From positions 62,001-126,000 of the forward strand of contig CALODP010000023.1 of the NCBI GenBank assembly GCA_942492055.1: DNA of 64,000 nucleotides, written 5' to 3'. Origin of the DNA: CALODP01 sp942492055. GTDB taxonomy: Bacteria; Bacteroidota; Ignavibacteria; Ignavibacteriales; Melioribacteraceae. The notes under the pieces are model-generated. The model made no database searches, was not told the origin of the DNA, and saw only the letters and a list, made by a program, of their open reading frames with translations. Positions 8,675-17,005 of this stretch are shown here, one piece after another. The position numbers were made by a program, and so were the translations under genes. The first letter of the stretch is position 1; each line of letters opens with the position of its first letter.

Positions 8675-9016
8675 ATGTACCATAATATGGCATATAGTAA
8701 CAGAGCAAAAAAAGTAAACGCGTATTTGGTTAAGGACGTATTGGACGCGTCTCCGCAAAAGTTATTGTTAAAAGTATATGATTTTGCCATAGCCAATTGT
8801 AAAAGAGGAAATCTTGAAAAGACCAATAAGGCATTGAACGAATTAATAAATGCGCTTAATTTTGAAGATGAAAATACGAAAGAGTTTTCAACCGGGTTAT
8901 TGGCATTATACAAGTATTGCCAAGATCAAATGAGAAAACGCAATTACGATATTGTAGCAAAAATATTGACAGAATTGCGCCATTCATGGTTGGAGGCTTT
9001 CTCAAATAAAGCTTAG
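8675..9016 (+). CDS. fliS: Flagellar chaperone FliS
   Basis: FliS binds the C-terminal helix of flagellin in the cytoplasm and prevents early polymerisation. ATG 8675 follows the ribosome site GTGAGGA; a GTG at 8666 is less likely. The protein is 113 residues, normal for FliS, with the family pattern of a Y-rich N-terminus (YHNMAYSNRAKKVNAYLVKDV), S-P-Q-K-LL-L-Y-DFAI helix and a C-terminal LRHSWLEAF. Position directly after flagellins and before fliD fits. Confidence 0.92.
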   Translation: MYHNMAYSNRAKKVNAYLVKDVLDASPQKLLLKVYDFAIANCKRGNLEKTNKALNELINALNFEDENTKEFSTGLLALYKYCQDQMRKRNYDIVAKILTELRHSWLEAFSNKA

Positions 9017-9031
9017 TTAAAAGGATGAAAT

Positions 9032-10774
9032 ATGGATCTGCTGTCGACATCTGGAATTAATAATCTTGTTTATTCGTATAAAAGTACGGAATATAACCGT
9101 CGAATTTATCCGTTAGAAACAAAAAAACAGAAATTCTCCAATTTGTCTTCCGAATGGGGAAGTTTGAAATCGAAGTTGACTACATTTAAATCGACTTTGT
9201 CAGGATTAAAGGACGCCACAAATACAACTTTGTTTAATTCCAAATCAGTTGAAGTATCGAATTCCAATTTTTTAACAGCGACAGCAACAAAATCCTCTTC
9301 GGCTTCTGCTTATTCATTAAGAATAAATCAGTTGGCAAAGAGTGATTTGTTAGTATCAGCAACACAAACCTCTTCTACAGCAGTTACAACTCTTGCGGGA
9401 AAACACACTATTCAAATACAAAGCGGGGATTACACCGCTAATGTTGATATCGAGCTTACAGATAGCGAAACAAACGAAAGTATAATGGAGAAACTTAGCT
9501 CGGCAATTAATACGGATAAAGCCGTTGTTAACTCCGATTCCTTTGTGGCTACAGATTCTTTCAGTGGAGCGGGAAGTTTTGATATTGAGATCAATGGTAC
9601 AACAAAAACCATATCTTATGATTATAGTGCCGGGTCCAAAACTTACGATGAAGTTATGGATGATTTGGTTACTCAAATCAATAATGATGTTTCCGGTGTG
9701 GCAGCCGAAAAAGTTGTAGATGATGTTACCGGGGATGTTAGCTTAAAGGTGACAGTAGAAGATTCGAAAAACTCAATCTCAATTAGCAGTAGTGATTTTT
9801 TGAATATGGATGTTACCGATGAAAAAGGGGGATCGGGAATATCGGTTGCCTCAATATTTACTCCTAGTTCGGGAAATTCCAAATTCTCCATTTCGGCTAA
9901 GGAATCAGGATATGATAACAGATTGATATTGTCTGATACCTCGGGAAGTATCTTAAACCAGATAGGATTGACAAGCGGGATTCTTACCGGTAGAACTATG
10001 GCGGCAGATGATAACGCTGCCGGATATATGTACTCGGCTAATAGCTCTATCGATAATGAGTTGAACTCAAAGCTTGTATTTAATGGGGTTAACATCCAAC
10101 GTAATTCCAATACGGTTGATGATATAGTTTCGGGTGTGACTTTTAATCTTAAATCTGTTATGGATGCCGGCGATCAGGATGTGAGTGTTTCCGTCAGTGT
10201 GAATACGGAATCGATTAAAGAGGAAATAGATAAATTTATTAAGGATTTCAACGACGTTTACAAATATGTTCGTGGAAATTCCGAAAGTGAAGATTCCAGA
10301 AGAGGTATATTCCGTGGTGATTCAAGTGCTCAATCGTTGCTAAATACTTTTCAAAATACAGCAATGGGAAAAGTAACCGGATTAGCTGATGATCATTTCG
10401 CTTATTTGTCGGAAATAGGAATTAAATTTGATCCTGTAAACGGTTTGTCAATTAGTGATTCCACAAAACTGGAAACCTCAATAAAAGAAAAACCGTCTCA
10501 AGTTGCTAATCTTTTTAATTCTGATAATGGTCTTGCGAATACACTATATACAACAGTTGATAATTTCACGAAAAACGGCGGAGTTATTGATAATCTTGTA
10601 AAATCTTACGATGATAATGTAACCTATTATTCCGACAGAATAGAGGCTTCTAATAAGTCAATTGATAAAGGAGCCGAAATATTAAGGAAGAAATATGAAG
10701 ATTTGCAAGGACAACTTCTTACGTTAATAAATTCAGCAAATTATTTAAATTCTATGGGCGGAGGATTCTTTTAA
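9032..10774 (+). CDS. fliD: Flagellar filament cap protein FliD
   Basis: FliD forms the cap at the filament tip and guides flagellin folding. The N-terminal coiled-coil D0 region (residues 5-60, LSTSGINNLVYSYKSTEYNRRIYPL) and a C-terminal helical part (about 500-575) bracket Ser/Thr-rich beta domains. Length of 580 residues is at the upper side of the family. It lies 15 bp after fliS and 3 bp before the next gene, so all are one operon behind the sigma-28-type site at 8562. Confidence 0.92.
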   Translation: MDLLSTSGINNLVYSYKSTEYNRRIYPLETKKQKFSNLSSEWGSLKSKLTTFKSTLSGLKDATNTTLFNSKSVEVSNSNFLTATATKSSSASAYSLRINQLAKSDLLVSATQTSSTAVTTLAGKHTIQIQSGDYTANVDIELTDSETNESIMEKLSSAINTDKAVVNSDSFVATDSFSGAGSFDIEINGTTKTISYDYSAGSKTYDEVMDDLVTQINNDVSGVAAEKVVDDVTGDVSLKVTVEDSKNSISISSSDFLNMDVTDEKGGSGISVASIFTPSSGNSKFSISAKESGYDNRLILSDTSGSILNQIGLTSGILTGRTMAADDNAAGYMYSANSSIDNELNSKLVFNGVNIQRNSNTVDDIVSGVTFNLKSVMDAGDQDVSVSVSVNTESIKEEIDKFIKDFNDVYKYVRGNSESEDSRRGIFRGDSSAQSLLNTFQNTAMGKVTGLADDHFAYLSEIGIKFDPVNGLSISDSTKLETSIKEKPSQVANLFNSDNGLANTLYTTVDNFTKNGGVIDNLVKSYDDNVTYYSDRIEASNKSIDKGAEILRKKYEDLQGQLLTLINSANYLNSMGGGFF

Positions 10775-10777
10775 CAG

Positions 10778-11107
10778 ATGGATAAGTTGAGAGAACATAT
10801 TGATGAGATTAAATCTGATCTGAATAGCCTTATTTTGCATCTTAATGGCGTTGATATTAGCAGTTATAACGAAAAAGCAGATTACGTAAGATTGATGCTA
10901 AGTAACATAGAATCAAAGAGAATAAGCTTAAGAAAAACTCATAACAAAGGTGAACTGGAAAAGTATAACGAAGAATTCGTATCTTTGATTAAACAATTGT
11001 CAGAAACTTTCGATAATTTAATTGAGGAGAATCGAAAGGAACAGAAAGTAATAGGTGCTGAGTTAAGAAAGATCAATAACAAAAAGAAACTTAGTAATTA
11101 TAGGTAA
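10778..11107 (+). CDS. Small coiled-coil protein, candidate FliT/FlgN-like flagellar chaperone
   Basis: 109 residues, almost wholly alpha-helical, charged, ending in KKKLSNYR. It starts 3 bp after fliD and precedes the flgM-like gene by 4 bp. The position after fliD is the usual place of fliT, the FliD chaperone, and the two-helix layout with a Tyr near the C-terminus fits small flagellar chaperones. No diagnostic motif is seen, so the assignment rests on position and fold. Confidence 0.55.
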   Translation: MDKLREHIDEIKSDLNSLILHLNGVDISSYNEKADYVRLMLSNIESKRISLRKTHNKGELEKYNEEFVSLIKQLSETFDNLIEENRKEQKVIGAELRKINNKKKLSNYR

Positions 11108-11111
11108 TAAA

Positions 11112-11384
11112 ATGAACATCAAGGGAATTGGAAACAGTGGTATCGGTAGAGTGGCCGAAAACATCAAGCGAAACAAGGATGTTAAAGCACCCAACATGGA
11201 AGTGGGAACAAAAATTTCCGATAGTATAGAAATTTCTGCGGAGGCAAAAGTGAAGCAGATGGAAATCGAAAATGCGCAGAAACTTGAAGTTGTCAGAGAG
11301 AGAATAGCCTCTGATTATTACAATAGCGAAGAAGTGATTCAGAAAGTGGCTGAAGAAATATTAAAGGAAGTTAGTGCCGAATAG
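11112..11384 (+). CDS. flgM: FlgM-like anti-sigma-28 factor
   Basis: 90 residues with a disordered N-terminus and a C-terminal helical part (DSIEISAEAKVKQ, then KLEVVRERIASDYYNSEEVIQKVAEEIL). The last part matches the FlgM pattern of helix, short Y-containing turn, helix. FlgM holds sigma-28 inactive until the hook is finished and is then exported. Four sigma-28-type sites in the window and the operon with fliS/fliD support this. The FliA gene itself is not in the window. Confidence 0.75.
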   Translation: MNIKGIGNSGIGRVAENIKRNKDVKAPNMEVGTKISDSIEISAEAKVKQMEIENAQKLEVVRERIASDYYNSEEVIQKVAEEILKEVSAE

Positions 11385-11509
11385 CACAAAATAGCTTCCT
11401 TTTCTCCCTTCTGTTTACTCAAATAAAGCATATCTGAAAAATATGGTTGATAATTATCCGCCAAATCTTTAAATACCCACCCTGGATATGTTTAATTAAA
11501 CTTGCGATT

Positions 11510-12226
11510 ATGCGTTCAATGGCATCGAATACAGTTCAAAATAATAAGCTTCAACTTCTAGGAAAATTAACAGCGAGTCTAATTCACGAGATTAGAAATC
11601 CGTTATCCGCTATTAAATTGAATCTCGATTTGATTAATATGTCGAAAGATGATTTACCCGAAGAAGTGTTAGATTCTGTAGATGATTGTATGAAAGCTAC
11701 AGCCAGAATAGAATATATGGTGGATAATCTTCTTTCTTTTGCCAGAAAGAATGCCGATTGCGATGATACTTTTCATATTAATGAAATAACCCGAAATGCC
11801 ATTGAGTTGGTTACCGTAAAAGCTACCAGAAAGAAAATAAATATAATTTCTTCCCTTGATGTTTCCGATCCGATTGTAAACATAGATGAAAACAGATTAT
11901 TGCAAGTAATTCTCAATTTGATTACAAATGCGATAGAAGCATGTGACGAAAACGGAGTAATAAAAATAACAACAAGTAAGGCTAAGACAGATTCTTCGGT
12001 ATACGTTAAATGGGTAATAGAGGACGATGGAGAGGGAATCGACGAAGAATCGCAAAGTAAGATATTTAATGATTTTTACACGAGTAAAAAAGAAGGGACC
12101 GGTCTAGGATTAAGCGTTTGTAAAATGATTCTCGGGCAATACGGAGCAGAGCTTGATTTTACCAGCGAAAAAGGGGTCGGTACAACATTCATGATTACTT
12201 TTGATGTAACTAAATTGGAGCGATAG
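11510..12226 (+). CDS. Soluble sensor histidine kinase, FlrB/FleS-like
   Basis: HisKA phosphoacceptor helix with SLIHEIRNPLSAIKL, then the HATPase domain with the N box (NLITNAIEAC), DDGEGI and GTGLGLSVCKMIL. There is no membrane segment and no recognisable sensor domain before the H box. The frame is open from TTG 11447, but no ribosome site supports any start; ATG 11510 or 11519 is likely. It abuts a sigma-54 response regulator (1 bp gap), the FlrB-FlrC or FleS-FleR arrangement that switches on middle flagellar genes. Confidence 0.82.
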   Translation: MRSMASNTVQNNKLQLLGKLTASLIHEIRNPLSAIKLNLDLINMSKDDLPEEVLDSVDDCMKATARIEYMVDNLLSFARKNADCDDTFHINEITRNAIELVTVKATRKKINIISSLDVSDPIVNIDENRLLQVILNLITNAIEACDENGVIKITTSKAKTDSSVYVKWVIEDDGEGIDEESQSKIFNDFYTSKKEGTGLGLSVCKMILGQYGAELDFTSEKGVGTTFMITFDVTKLER

Positions 12227-12227
12227 A

Positions 12228-13622
12228 ATGATACCTCGAATACTGATTATTGACGATGACAATTTAGTTTGTCTTTCATTGAAAAGAGCATTAAAGAAAC
12301 TTGGGTACGAAGTTGATATTTGTATGGAGGCCGGTGAGTCTTTCGAAAAAATTAATTCTTTCGAACCTGATGTTATCCTTTTGGATATATATCTTACTTC
12401 CCATAACGGATTGGAGCTTCTTACAGAGATAAGAAAAGAGCATATTGAAATTCCCATAATTATGATAACCGGTTATGCCGACGTGAATATTGCAGTAAAA
12501 GCGATAAAAGGAGGCGCCGCTGATTTTCTCTTAAAACCGATTGACCTGGAACAATTGAATTTGGTGTTGGAAAAAACTCTCGAAAAAGTTTTTCTTAAGG
12601 CTGAAGTCAATAAGTTGAATGCTATGCTCGAATCAGAGGATCATCTTACTCCGGAATTTTTCGGAAAAAGTAGAAAAATTCAGAAATTGGTATCCTCAGT
12701 TGAGAAATTGGCAAAGAGTTCGGATACTACTATTTTGTTGCAAGGGGAGAGTGGTACCGGAAAAGAGATGTTTGCAAAGTTTATACATCAAAATAGTCCT
12801 CGTAAAGATTCTTCTTTTATTCAAATTAACTGTTCTGCCATTCCTAAAGAATTGGCGGAAAGTGAATTATTTGGTCATGAGAAAGGGGCTTTTACCGGAG
12901 CTGCTCAAAAAACAAAAATGGGGAAATTCGAACTTGCCGACGGAGGTACGATTCTATTGGATGAAGTCGGGGAGTTAACACTTGAACTTCAAGTAAAATT
13001 GCTTCGTGTACTACAGGAGAAGAAATTCTATCGTGTCGGAGGTGAAAAGGAAGTTTCGGTTAATGTAAGAGTTCTAGCCGCAACTAATAGAAATTTGGAG
13101 GAGGAAGTAAAGCAAGGTAATTTCCGCGAAGATCTCTATTATCGCTTGAACGTTGCTAATGTTTATATTCCTGCCTTGAGAGATCGCCAAGAGGACATTC
13201 CATATATTGCTTATTCTTTTCTGAGTGAATTTTCACAAAAATTCGGTAAGAGTGTTCAAAGTATCGATTCCAGGGCTATTGATTTAATGAAATCCTATCC
13301 GTGGAAAGGTAATATAAGAGAATTGAGAAATGTTATGGAAAGAGCTATGCTTTTGATTGAGGAAGAAGCATTGAAGGTTGATCATCTCTCGTTTCTGGAG
13401 GATAAAATTCAGCAAATTTCCGAAGATCCTAATCAGTTTGTCCTAAAAATTCCTTCTCAAGGAATTAAAATAGATCTTGTTGTGAAAGAATTAATATTGA
13501 TGACATTAAAAATAACGAATGGGAATCAAGTACAGGCAGCAAGACTATTAGGATTATCAAGATCGAAACTGAGATATCGTATGGAACAACTTGGAATAGA
13601 GGTTACTAAAAATATCATATAG
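12228..13622 (+). CDS. Sigma-54-dependent response regulator, FlrC/FleR (NtrC family)
   Basis: Receiver domain (residues 1-120, phospho-Asp 53 in VILLDIYL), AAA+ domain with Walker A GESGTGKE, the sigma-54 contact loop GAFTGA, Walker B GTILLDEVGEL, and a Fis-type helix-turn-helix at the end (GNQVQAARLLGLSRSKLRYR). All key motifs are intact, so it should activate sigma-54 promoters. Placed after its kinase inside the late flagellar operon, it probably controls hook-basal-body genes; a weak candidate site lies before flgB at 24069. Confidence 0.92.
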   Translation: MIPRILIIDDDNLVCLSLKRALKKLGYEVDICMEAGESFEKINSFEPDVILLDIYLTSHNGLELLTEIRKEHIEIPIIMITGYADVNIAVKAIKGGAADFLLKPIDLEQLNLVLEKTLEKVFLKAEVNKLNAMLESEDHLTPEFFGKSRKIQKLVSSVEKLAKSSDTTILLQGESGTGKEMFAKFIHQNSPRKDSSFIQINCSAIPKELAESELFGHEKGAFTGAAQKTKMGKFELADGGTILLDEVGELTLELQVKLLRVLQEKKFYRVGGEKEVSVNVRVLAATNRNLEEEVKQGNFREDLYYRLNVANVYIPALRDRQEDIPYIAYSFLSEFSQKFGKSVQSIDSRAIDLMKSYPWKGNIRELRNVMERAMLLIEEEALKVDHLSFLEDKIQQISEDPNQFVLKIPSQGIKIDLVVKELILMTLKITNGNQVQAARLLGLSRSKLRYRMEQLGIEVTKNII

Positions 13623-13699
13623 GAATATGTGTTGTAGAGCAAGAAATTATTAAAATTAACGTTGTTGGTAATAAATATTTTCATAAATATTTATAAAGA

Positions 13700-13726
13700 T
13701 AAACATTTTTCATTTTTTTTCGATAA
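13700..13726 (+). promoter_or_regulatory. Sigma-28 promoter for TonB-domain/MCP/cheW operon
   Basis: TAAA at 13700-13703, exactly 15 bp, TTCGATAA at 13719-13726. It is 44 bp before the TonB-domain gene. Confidence 0.78.
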
Positions 13727-13769
13727 TATAATATAGCAAACTAAGTTTGTTTATTATTGAGGAAAAGAA

Positions 13770-14159
13770 ATGAAAAAAAATCCCATTCTATTCGTTTATG
13801 TTTTCTTTTTTTTAGTTCATTTTAATAGTTGTCCCATTCAAGCCTTCCCTCCCGACGGAGAGTACTTGGCGTTTGCAGAAGAAATGCCTCAGCCAGTTGG
13901 CGGCGTATCTGCCGTAATAAAAAAAATTAAGTATCCGGAAATAGCAAAAAGAGCAAAAGTACAGGGTAAAGTATATGTAATGGTATTTGTTGATGAGAGT
14001 GGTAAACCTACCGACGCGAAAGTAATTAAAGGTATCGGAGCCGGATGTGACGAAGCTGCTATTGAAGCTGCAAAAAAGGCAAAGTATACTCCCGGTAAAA
14101 ATAAGGGGGTACCGCAAAAGGTTAAATTGTCCTTAGCCATCGAGTTCAAATTATCATAA
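13770..14159 (+). CDS. Small exported TonB C-terminal-domain protein
   Basis: N-terminal hydrophobic signal or anchor (residues 5-25, through ...HFNSCPIQAF), then a TonB C-terminal fold: KIKYPEIAKRAKVQGKVYVMV, VDESGKPTDAKVIKGI, DEAAIEAAKKAKYTPG. It lacks the Pro-rich spacer of true TonB and is only 129 residues. It is the first gene of a sigma-28-type operon with an MCP and cheW, an unusual place. A role in the motor, in the periplasmic part of the chemoreceptor or in an envelope contact is possible, but none is shown. Confidence 0.75.
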   Translation: MKKNPILFVYVFFFLVHFNSCPIQAFPPDGEYLAFAEEMPQPVGGVSAVIKKIKYPEIAKRAKVQGKVYVMVFVDESGKPTDAKVIKGIGAGCDEAAIEAAKKAKYTPGKNKGVPQKVKLSLAIEFKLS

Positions 14160-14177
14160 CAAGAATTTAGAGGAATC

Positions 14178-16253
14178 ATGAAGAAAATAAAAAATCTCCG
14201 CTTTGTTCGTAAAATTCAAGGAGGTTATTTCTTACTAGCTGCAGTTGCTACAATTGCTCTGGCGATTGCTTTTGTCAACCTTTATGATATAGCAAATGTC
14301 AAAGATGATATATTTACCGATTACGTTAATCCGCAACAAGAAATAAATTCCATATATTCTACCTTTCAAAAAACACAATTCATTATGCTGCAATTCTCTA
14401 TGGAGGAATTTGCTCCGAAGTTTAAAGAGAATATTGCTACATATGGCAAATATGTTGAATTGATTGATGCTTCCCTTGATACTTTGCTTAATTTGAATCT
14501 TTCTGTTGAAATAATGGATGAGCTGAATGAGGTAAAGAAAATCTGGGGGGAATATAAAAGTTTGGTTGCCGATGGGATAATATCGGCCTCGGTTACTCAG
14601 AATTTTGAAATGGCAGGGGTCATAGCTACAACTTCAGGAGAAGAAGTTGGTTCTAAGCTAAACAATAAGTTTATGAATGTTGAGGGGCAATTAAAAGCTA
14701 TCTCCGATTCACTTGATTGGCAAATTGCTTCGACGGTCAACGGAGCTGAATATAGCATATTAATAAGCGCAATAATTGGTGCAGTGATTTTCATTATTTG
14801 TGGTTTCGTTATTGCTCCGGCTATTTCAAAACCCCTTAATTATATGAGAGATATAGTAAAAGAATTTGCATTGGGAAATTACTCTGTTAAGGTGGCGAAT
14901 AATTTCAGTGGAGAAGTTGGAGAATTGCTGGATTCACTTATTGTACTTAGAGAGGCGCAATTAAATAAAATCCAAGGGGCACAATCAATAGCGGATGGAA
15001 ATCTTGAAAAGGTTATTCCTGCCTCTGAGAATGACGAACTTGCTCATGCAATGAATAAAGAGATTGAAATTATCGAAGATATCCTCAACGAAGCTGAGAA
15101 ACTAATTAAAGCCAATGAGCAGGGAAATTTGGAATTGAGAGGAGATCAGAATAAGTTTTTGGGTGGATGGAAAAGTCTCATTGAAGGTATTAACTCTATC
15201 CAAGAATCAATAGTACATCCGATAAGTGAAGCCGGAGAGATTTTGACAATAATGGCTACCGGTGATTTGTCCGTAAGAGTTAGAGGAAATTACGAAGGGT
15301 ATTATGCGGAGATCAAACAAAACATAAATTCTCTCGGAGATTCCCTAGCAAAGGCCTTACTTGAAGTCTCATCTAGTTCCGAAGCGGTAAAACAATCATC
15401 TAACGAAATATCTACTAGTACGGAAGAAATGGCTGCCGGGGCCCAGGAACAAACACGTCAGACAGCTGAGATAGCTTCGTCGGTTGAAGAAATGACGAAG
15501 ACAATATTCGAAAATACAAAGAATGCCTCGATGGCTGCCGAAATAGCGAAGTCTGCCGGAATAAAAGCGAAAGAGGGTGGAAATGTTGTAGCCGAAACTA
15601 TTTCAGGTATGAATAGAATTTCCGAAGTTGTAAATAAATCGGCAGAGATTGTAGAAGCTCTTGGTAATAATAGTGATCAAATCGGGGAAATAATTCAAGT
15701 AATCGATGATATTGCTGATCAGACTAATCTTCTTGCCCTAAACGCCGCAATTGAAGCTGCCAGAGCCGGAGAGCAGGGAAGAGGTTTTGCAGTTGTAGCA
15801 GATGAAGTAAGAAAATTGGCAGAGAGAACAACTAAGGCGACCAAAGAAATTGCTGATATGATTAAGAAAAACCAAAATGACACTTTGGAAGCAGTTGGAT
15901 CAATGGAGAGTGGGAAGCAAGAAGTAAAGAAAGGGACTGAGTTAGCAAACAAGGCTGGAAAAGTTCTAAACGAGATTATCAGTGTTGCTGATAAAGTAAG
16001 CTCTGTTTCGGATCAAGTTGCCATGGCAAGTGAGGAGCAAGCAGCAACTGCCGAACAAATTAGTAAGAATATTGAAGCAATAGCAACGGTTACGGAACAA
16101 GGAGCAAGTGGAACGCAACAAATTGCGAAAACATCAGGAGAGTTATTATATTTGACTGATAACTTGCAAAATCTAATGCAAAAATTTAACTTGGGGAACG
16201 GTTCTGAAAAATATATGGTTAAGAAAAAAGAAGAGACAATTTTCTTACAATAA
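14178..16253 (+). CDS. Methyl-accepting chemotaxis protein
   Basis: Transmembrane chemoreceptor of 691 residues: membrane segment about 17-37, periplasmic ligand region about 38-193 rich in helices, second membrane segment about 194-216, HAMP about 217-268, a second HAMP-like stretch about 335-395, then the cytoplasmic signalling coiled coil with the kinase-control tip LLALNAAIEAARAGEQG near residue 518. Adaptation-type Glu/Gln pairs are present (EEMAAGAQEQ, ASEEQAATAEQ). No pentapeptide for CheR tethering is seen at the C-terminus. It is followed 15 bp later by cheW. Confidence 0.95.
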   Translation: MKKIKNLRFVRKIQGGYFLLAAVATIALAIAFVNLYDIANVKDDIFTDYVNPQQEINSIYSTFQKTQFIMLQFSMEEFAPKFKENIATYGKYVELIDASLDTLLNLNLSVEIMDELNEVKKIWGEYKSLVADGIISASVTQNFEMAGVIATTSGEEVGSKLNNKFMNVEGQLKAISDSLDWQIASTVNGAEYSILISAIIGAVIFIICGFVIAPAISKPLNYMRDIVKEFALGNYSVKVANNFSGEVGELLDSLIVLREAQLNKIQGAQSIADGNLEKVIPASENDELAHAMNKEIEIIEDILNEAEKLIKANEQGNLELRGDQNKFLGGWKSLIEGINSIQESIVHPISEAGEILTIMATGDLSVRVRGNYEGYYAEIKQNINSLGDSLAKALLEVSSSSEAVKQSSNEISTSTEEMAAGAQEQTRQTAEIASSVEEMTKTIFENTKNASMAAEIAKSAGIKAKEGGNVVAETISGMNRISEVVNKSAEIVEALGNNSDQIGEIIQVIDDIADQTNLLALNAAIEAARAGEQGRGFAVVADEVRKLAERTTKATKEIADMIKKNQNDTLEAVGSMESGKQEVKKGTELANKAGKVLNEIISVADKVSSVSDQVAMASEEQAATAEQISKNIEAIATVTEQGASGTQQIAKTSGELLYLTDNLQNLMQKFNLGNGSEKYMVKKKEETIFLQ

Positions 16254-16268
16254 TCTAAGGAAAAAATC

Positions 16269-16766
16269 ATGGCTAACGCATTGAATGAGGAAAAGAATCA
16301 GAACTCCGAATTGTTGCAGCTCGTTAGTTTTAAGATTGGCGAGGAAGAATTTGGAATTGATATTCTGAGGGTACAAGAAATCATAAAAATGATTGATATT
16401 ACAAAGGTGCCAAATGCTCCTTCTTTTGTTGAAGGTGTAATTAATTTAAGAGGACGAATCATCCCGATAGTTTTTCTTAGAAAGCGTTTGGGTATGGAAA
16501 CAAAAGAATTCGATAAGAATACAAGAATAGTTGTAGTCGAGATTGACGGGAAAATCGTTGGTTTTATTGTTGATGCCGTAAGTGAGGTTCTCAGAATTTC
16601 CAAAGAAATCACTGAGAAGCCGCCAGAGTTTGTTTCCGGGGTCAATTCGGATTACATTACTGCTGTGGCTAAACTTGAGGATAGGTTGTTAATTCTTTTG
16701 GATCTTGATAAAACTTTGAGCAATCGACAAAAAGAATTGTTACAAAATATGGACGATGCAGAATAA
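16269..16766 (+). CDS. cheW: Chemotaxis coupling protein CheW
   Basis: Single CheW domain of 165 residues (LVSFKIGEEEFGIDILRVQEI, INLRGRIIPIVFLRKRLG, FIVDAVSEVLRI). CheW links receptors to the CheA kinase in the polar array. It is the last gene of the sigma-28-type operon and is followed by a strong terminator. Confidence 0.95.
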   Translation: MANALNEEKNQNSELLQLVSFKIGEEEFGIDILRVQEIIKMIDITKVPNAPSFVEGVINLRGRIIPIVFLRKRLGMETKEFDKNTRIVVVEIDGKIVGFIVDAVSEVLRISKEITEKPPEFVSGVNSDYITAVAKLEDRLLILLDLDKTLSNRQKELLQNMDDAE

Positions 16767-16808
16767 TTCGAAAAAAAAGTTTAATTATTTCGATTCTTTT
16801 TTTTATAT

Positions 16809-16837
16809 AGGGGGCTTAATCATAGCCCTCTTTTTTT
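16809..16837 (+). terminator. Rho-independent terminator after cheW
   Basis: 8-bp stem AGGGGGCT/AGCCCTCT (one G-T pair) at 16809-16816 and 16824-16831, then a run of T. Confidence 0.85.
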
Positions 16838-16942
16838 GTTTAAAGAGATTCAAGTGGCTATTATTGAGCAATTCCGTAAGCGGATATTCAATTTGATGAC
16901 GGATTTCAATATTAATTAATTCGGCATGGGCTTTGTTCATAC

Positions 16943-16969
16943 TAAAGTGAATGGCCTAAAGTACGATAA
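16943..16969 (+). promoter_or_regulatory. Sigma-28 promoter for the HEAT-cheR-cheY-cheZ-cheA-cheB operon
   Basis: TAAA at 16943-16946, exactly 15 bp, TACGATAA at 16962-16969. It is 37 bp upstream of the first gene. Confidence 0.8.
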
Positions 16970-17005
16970 TAAGTTATAAAATCTAATTTTACTAGGTGCG
17001 AGTAT

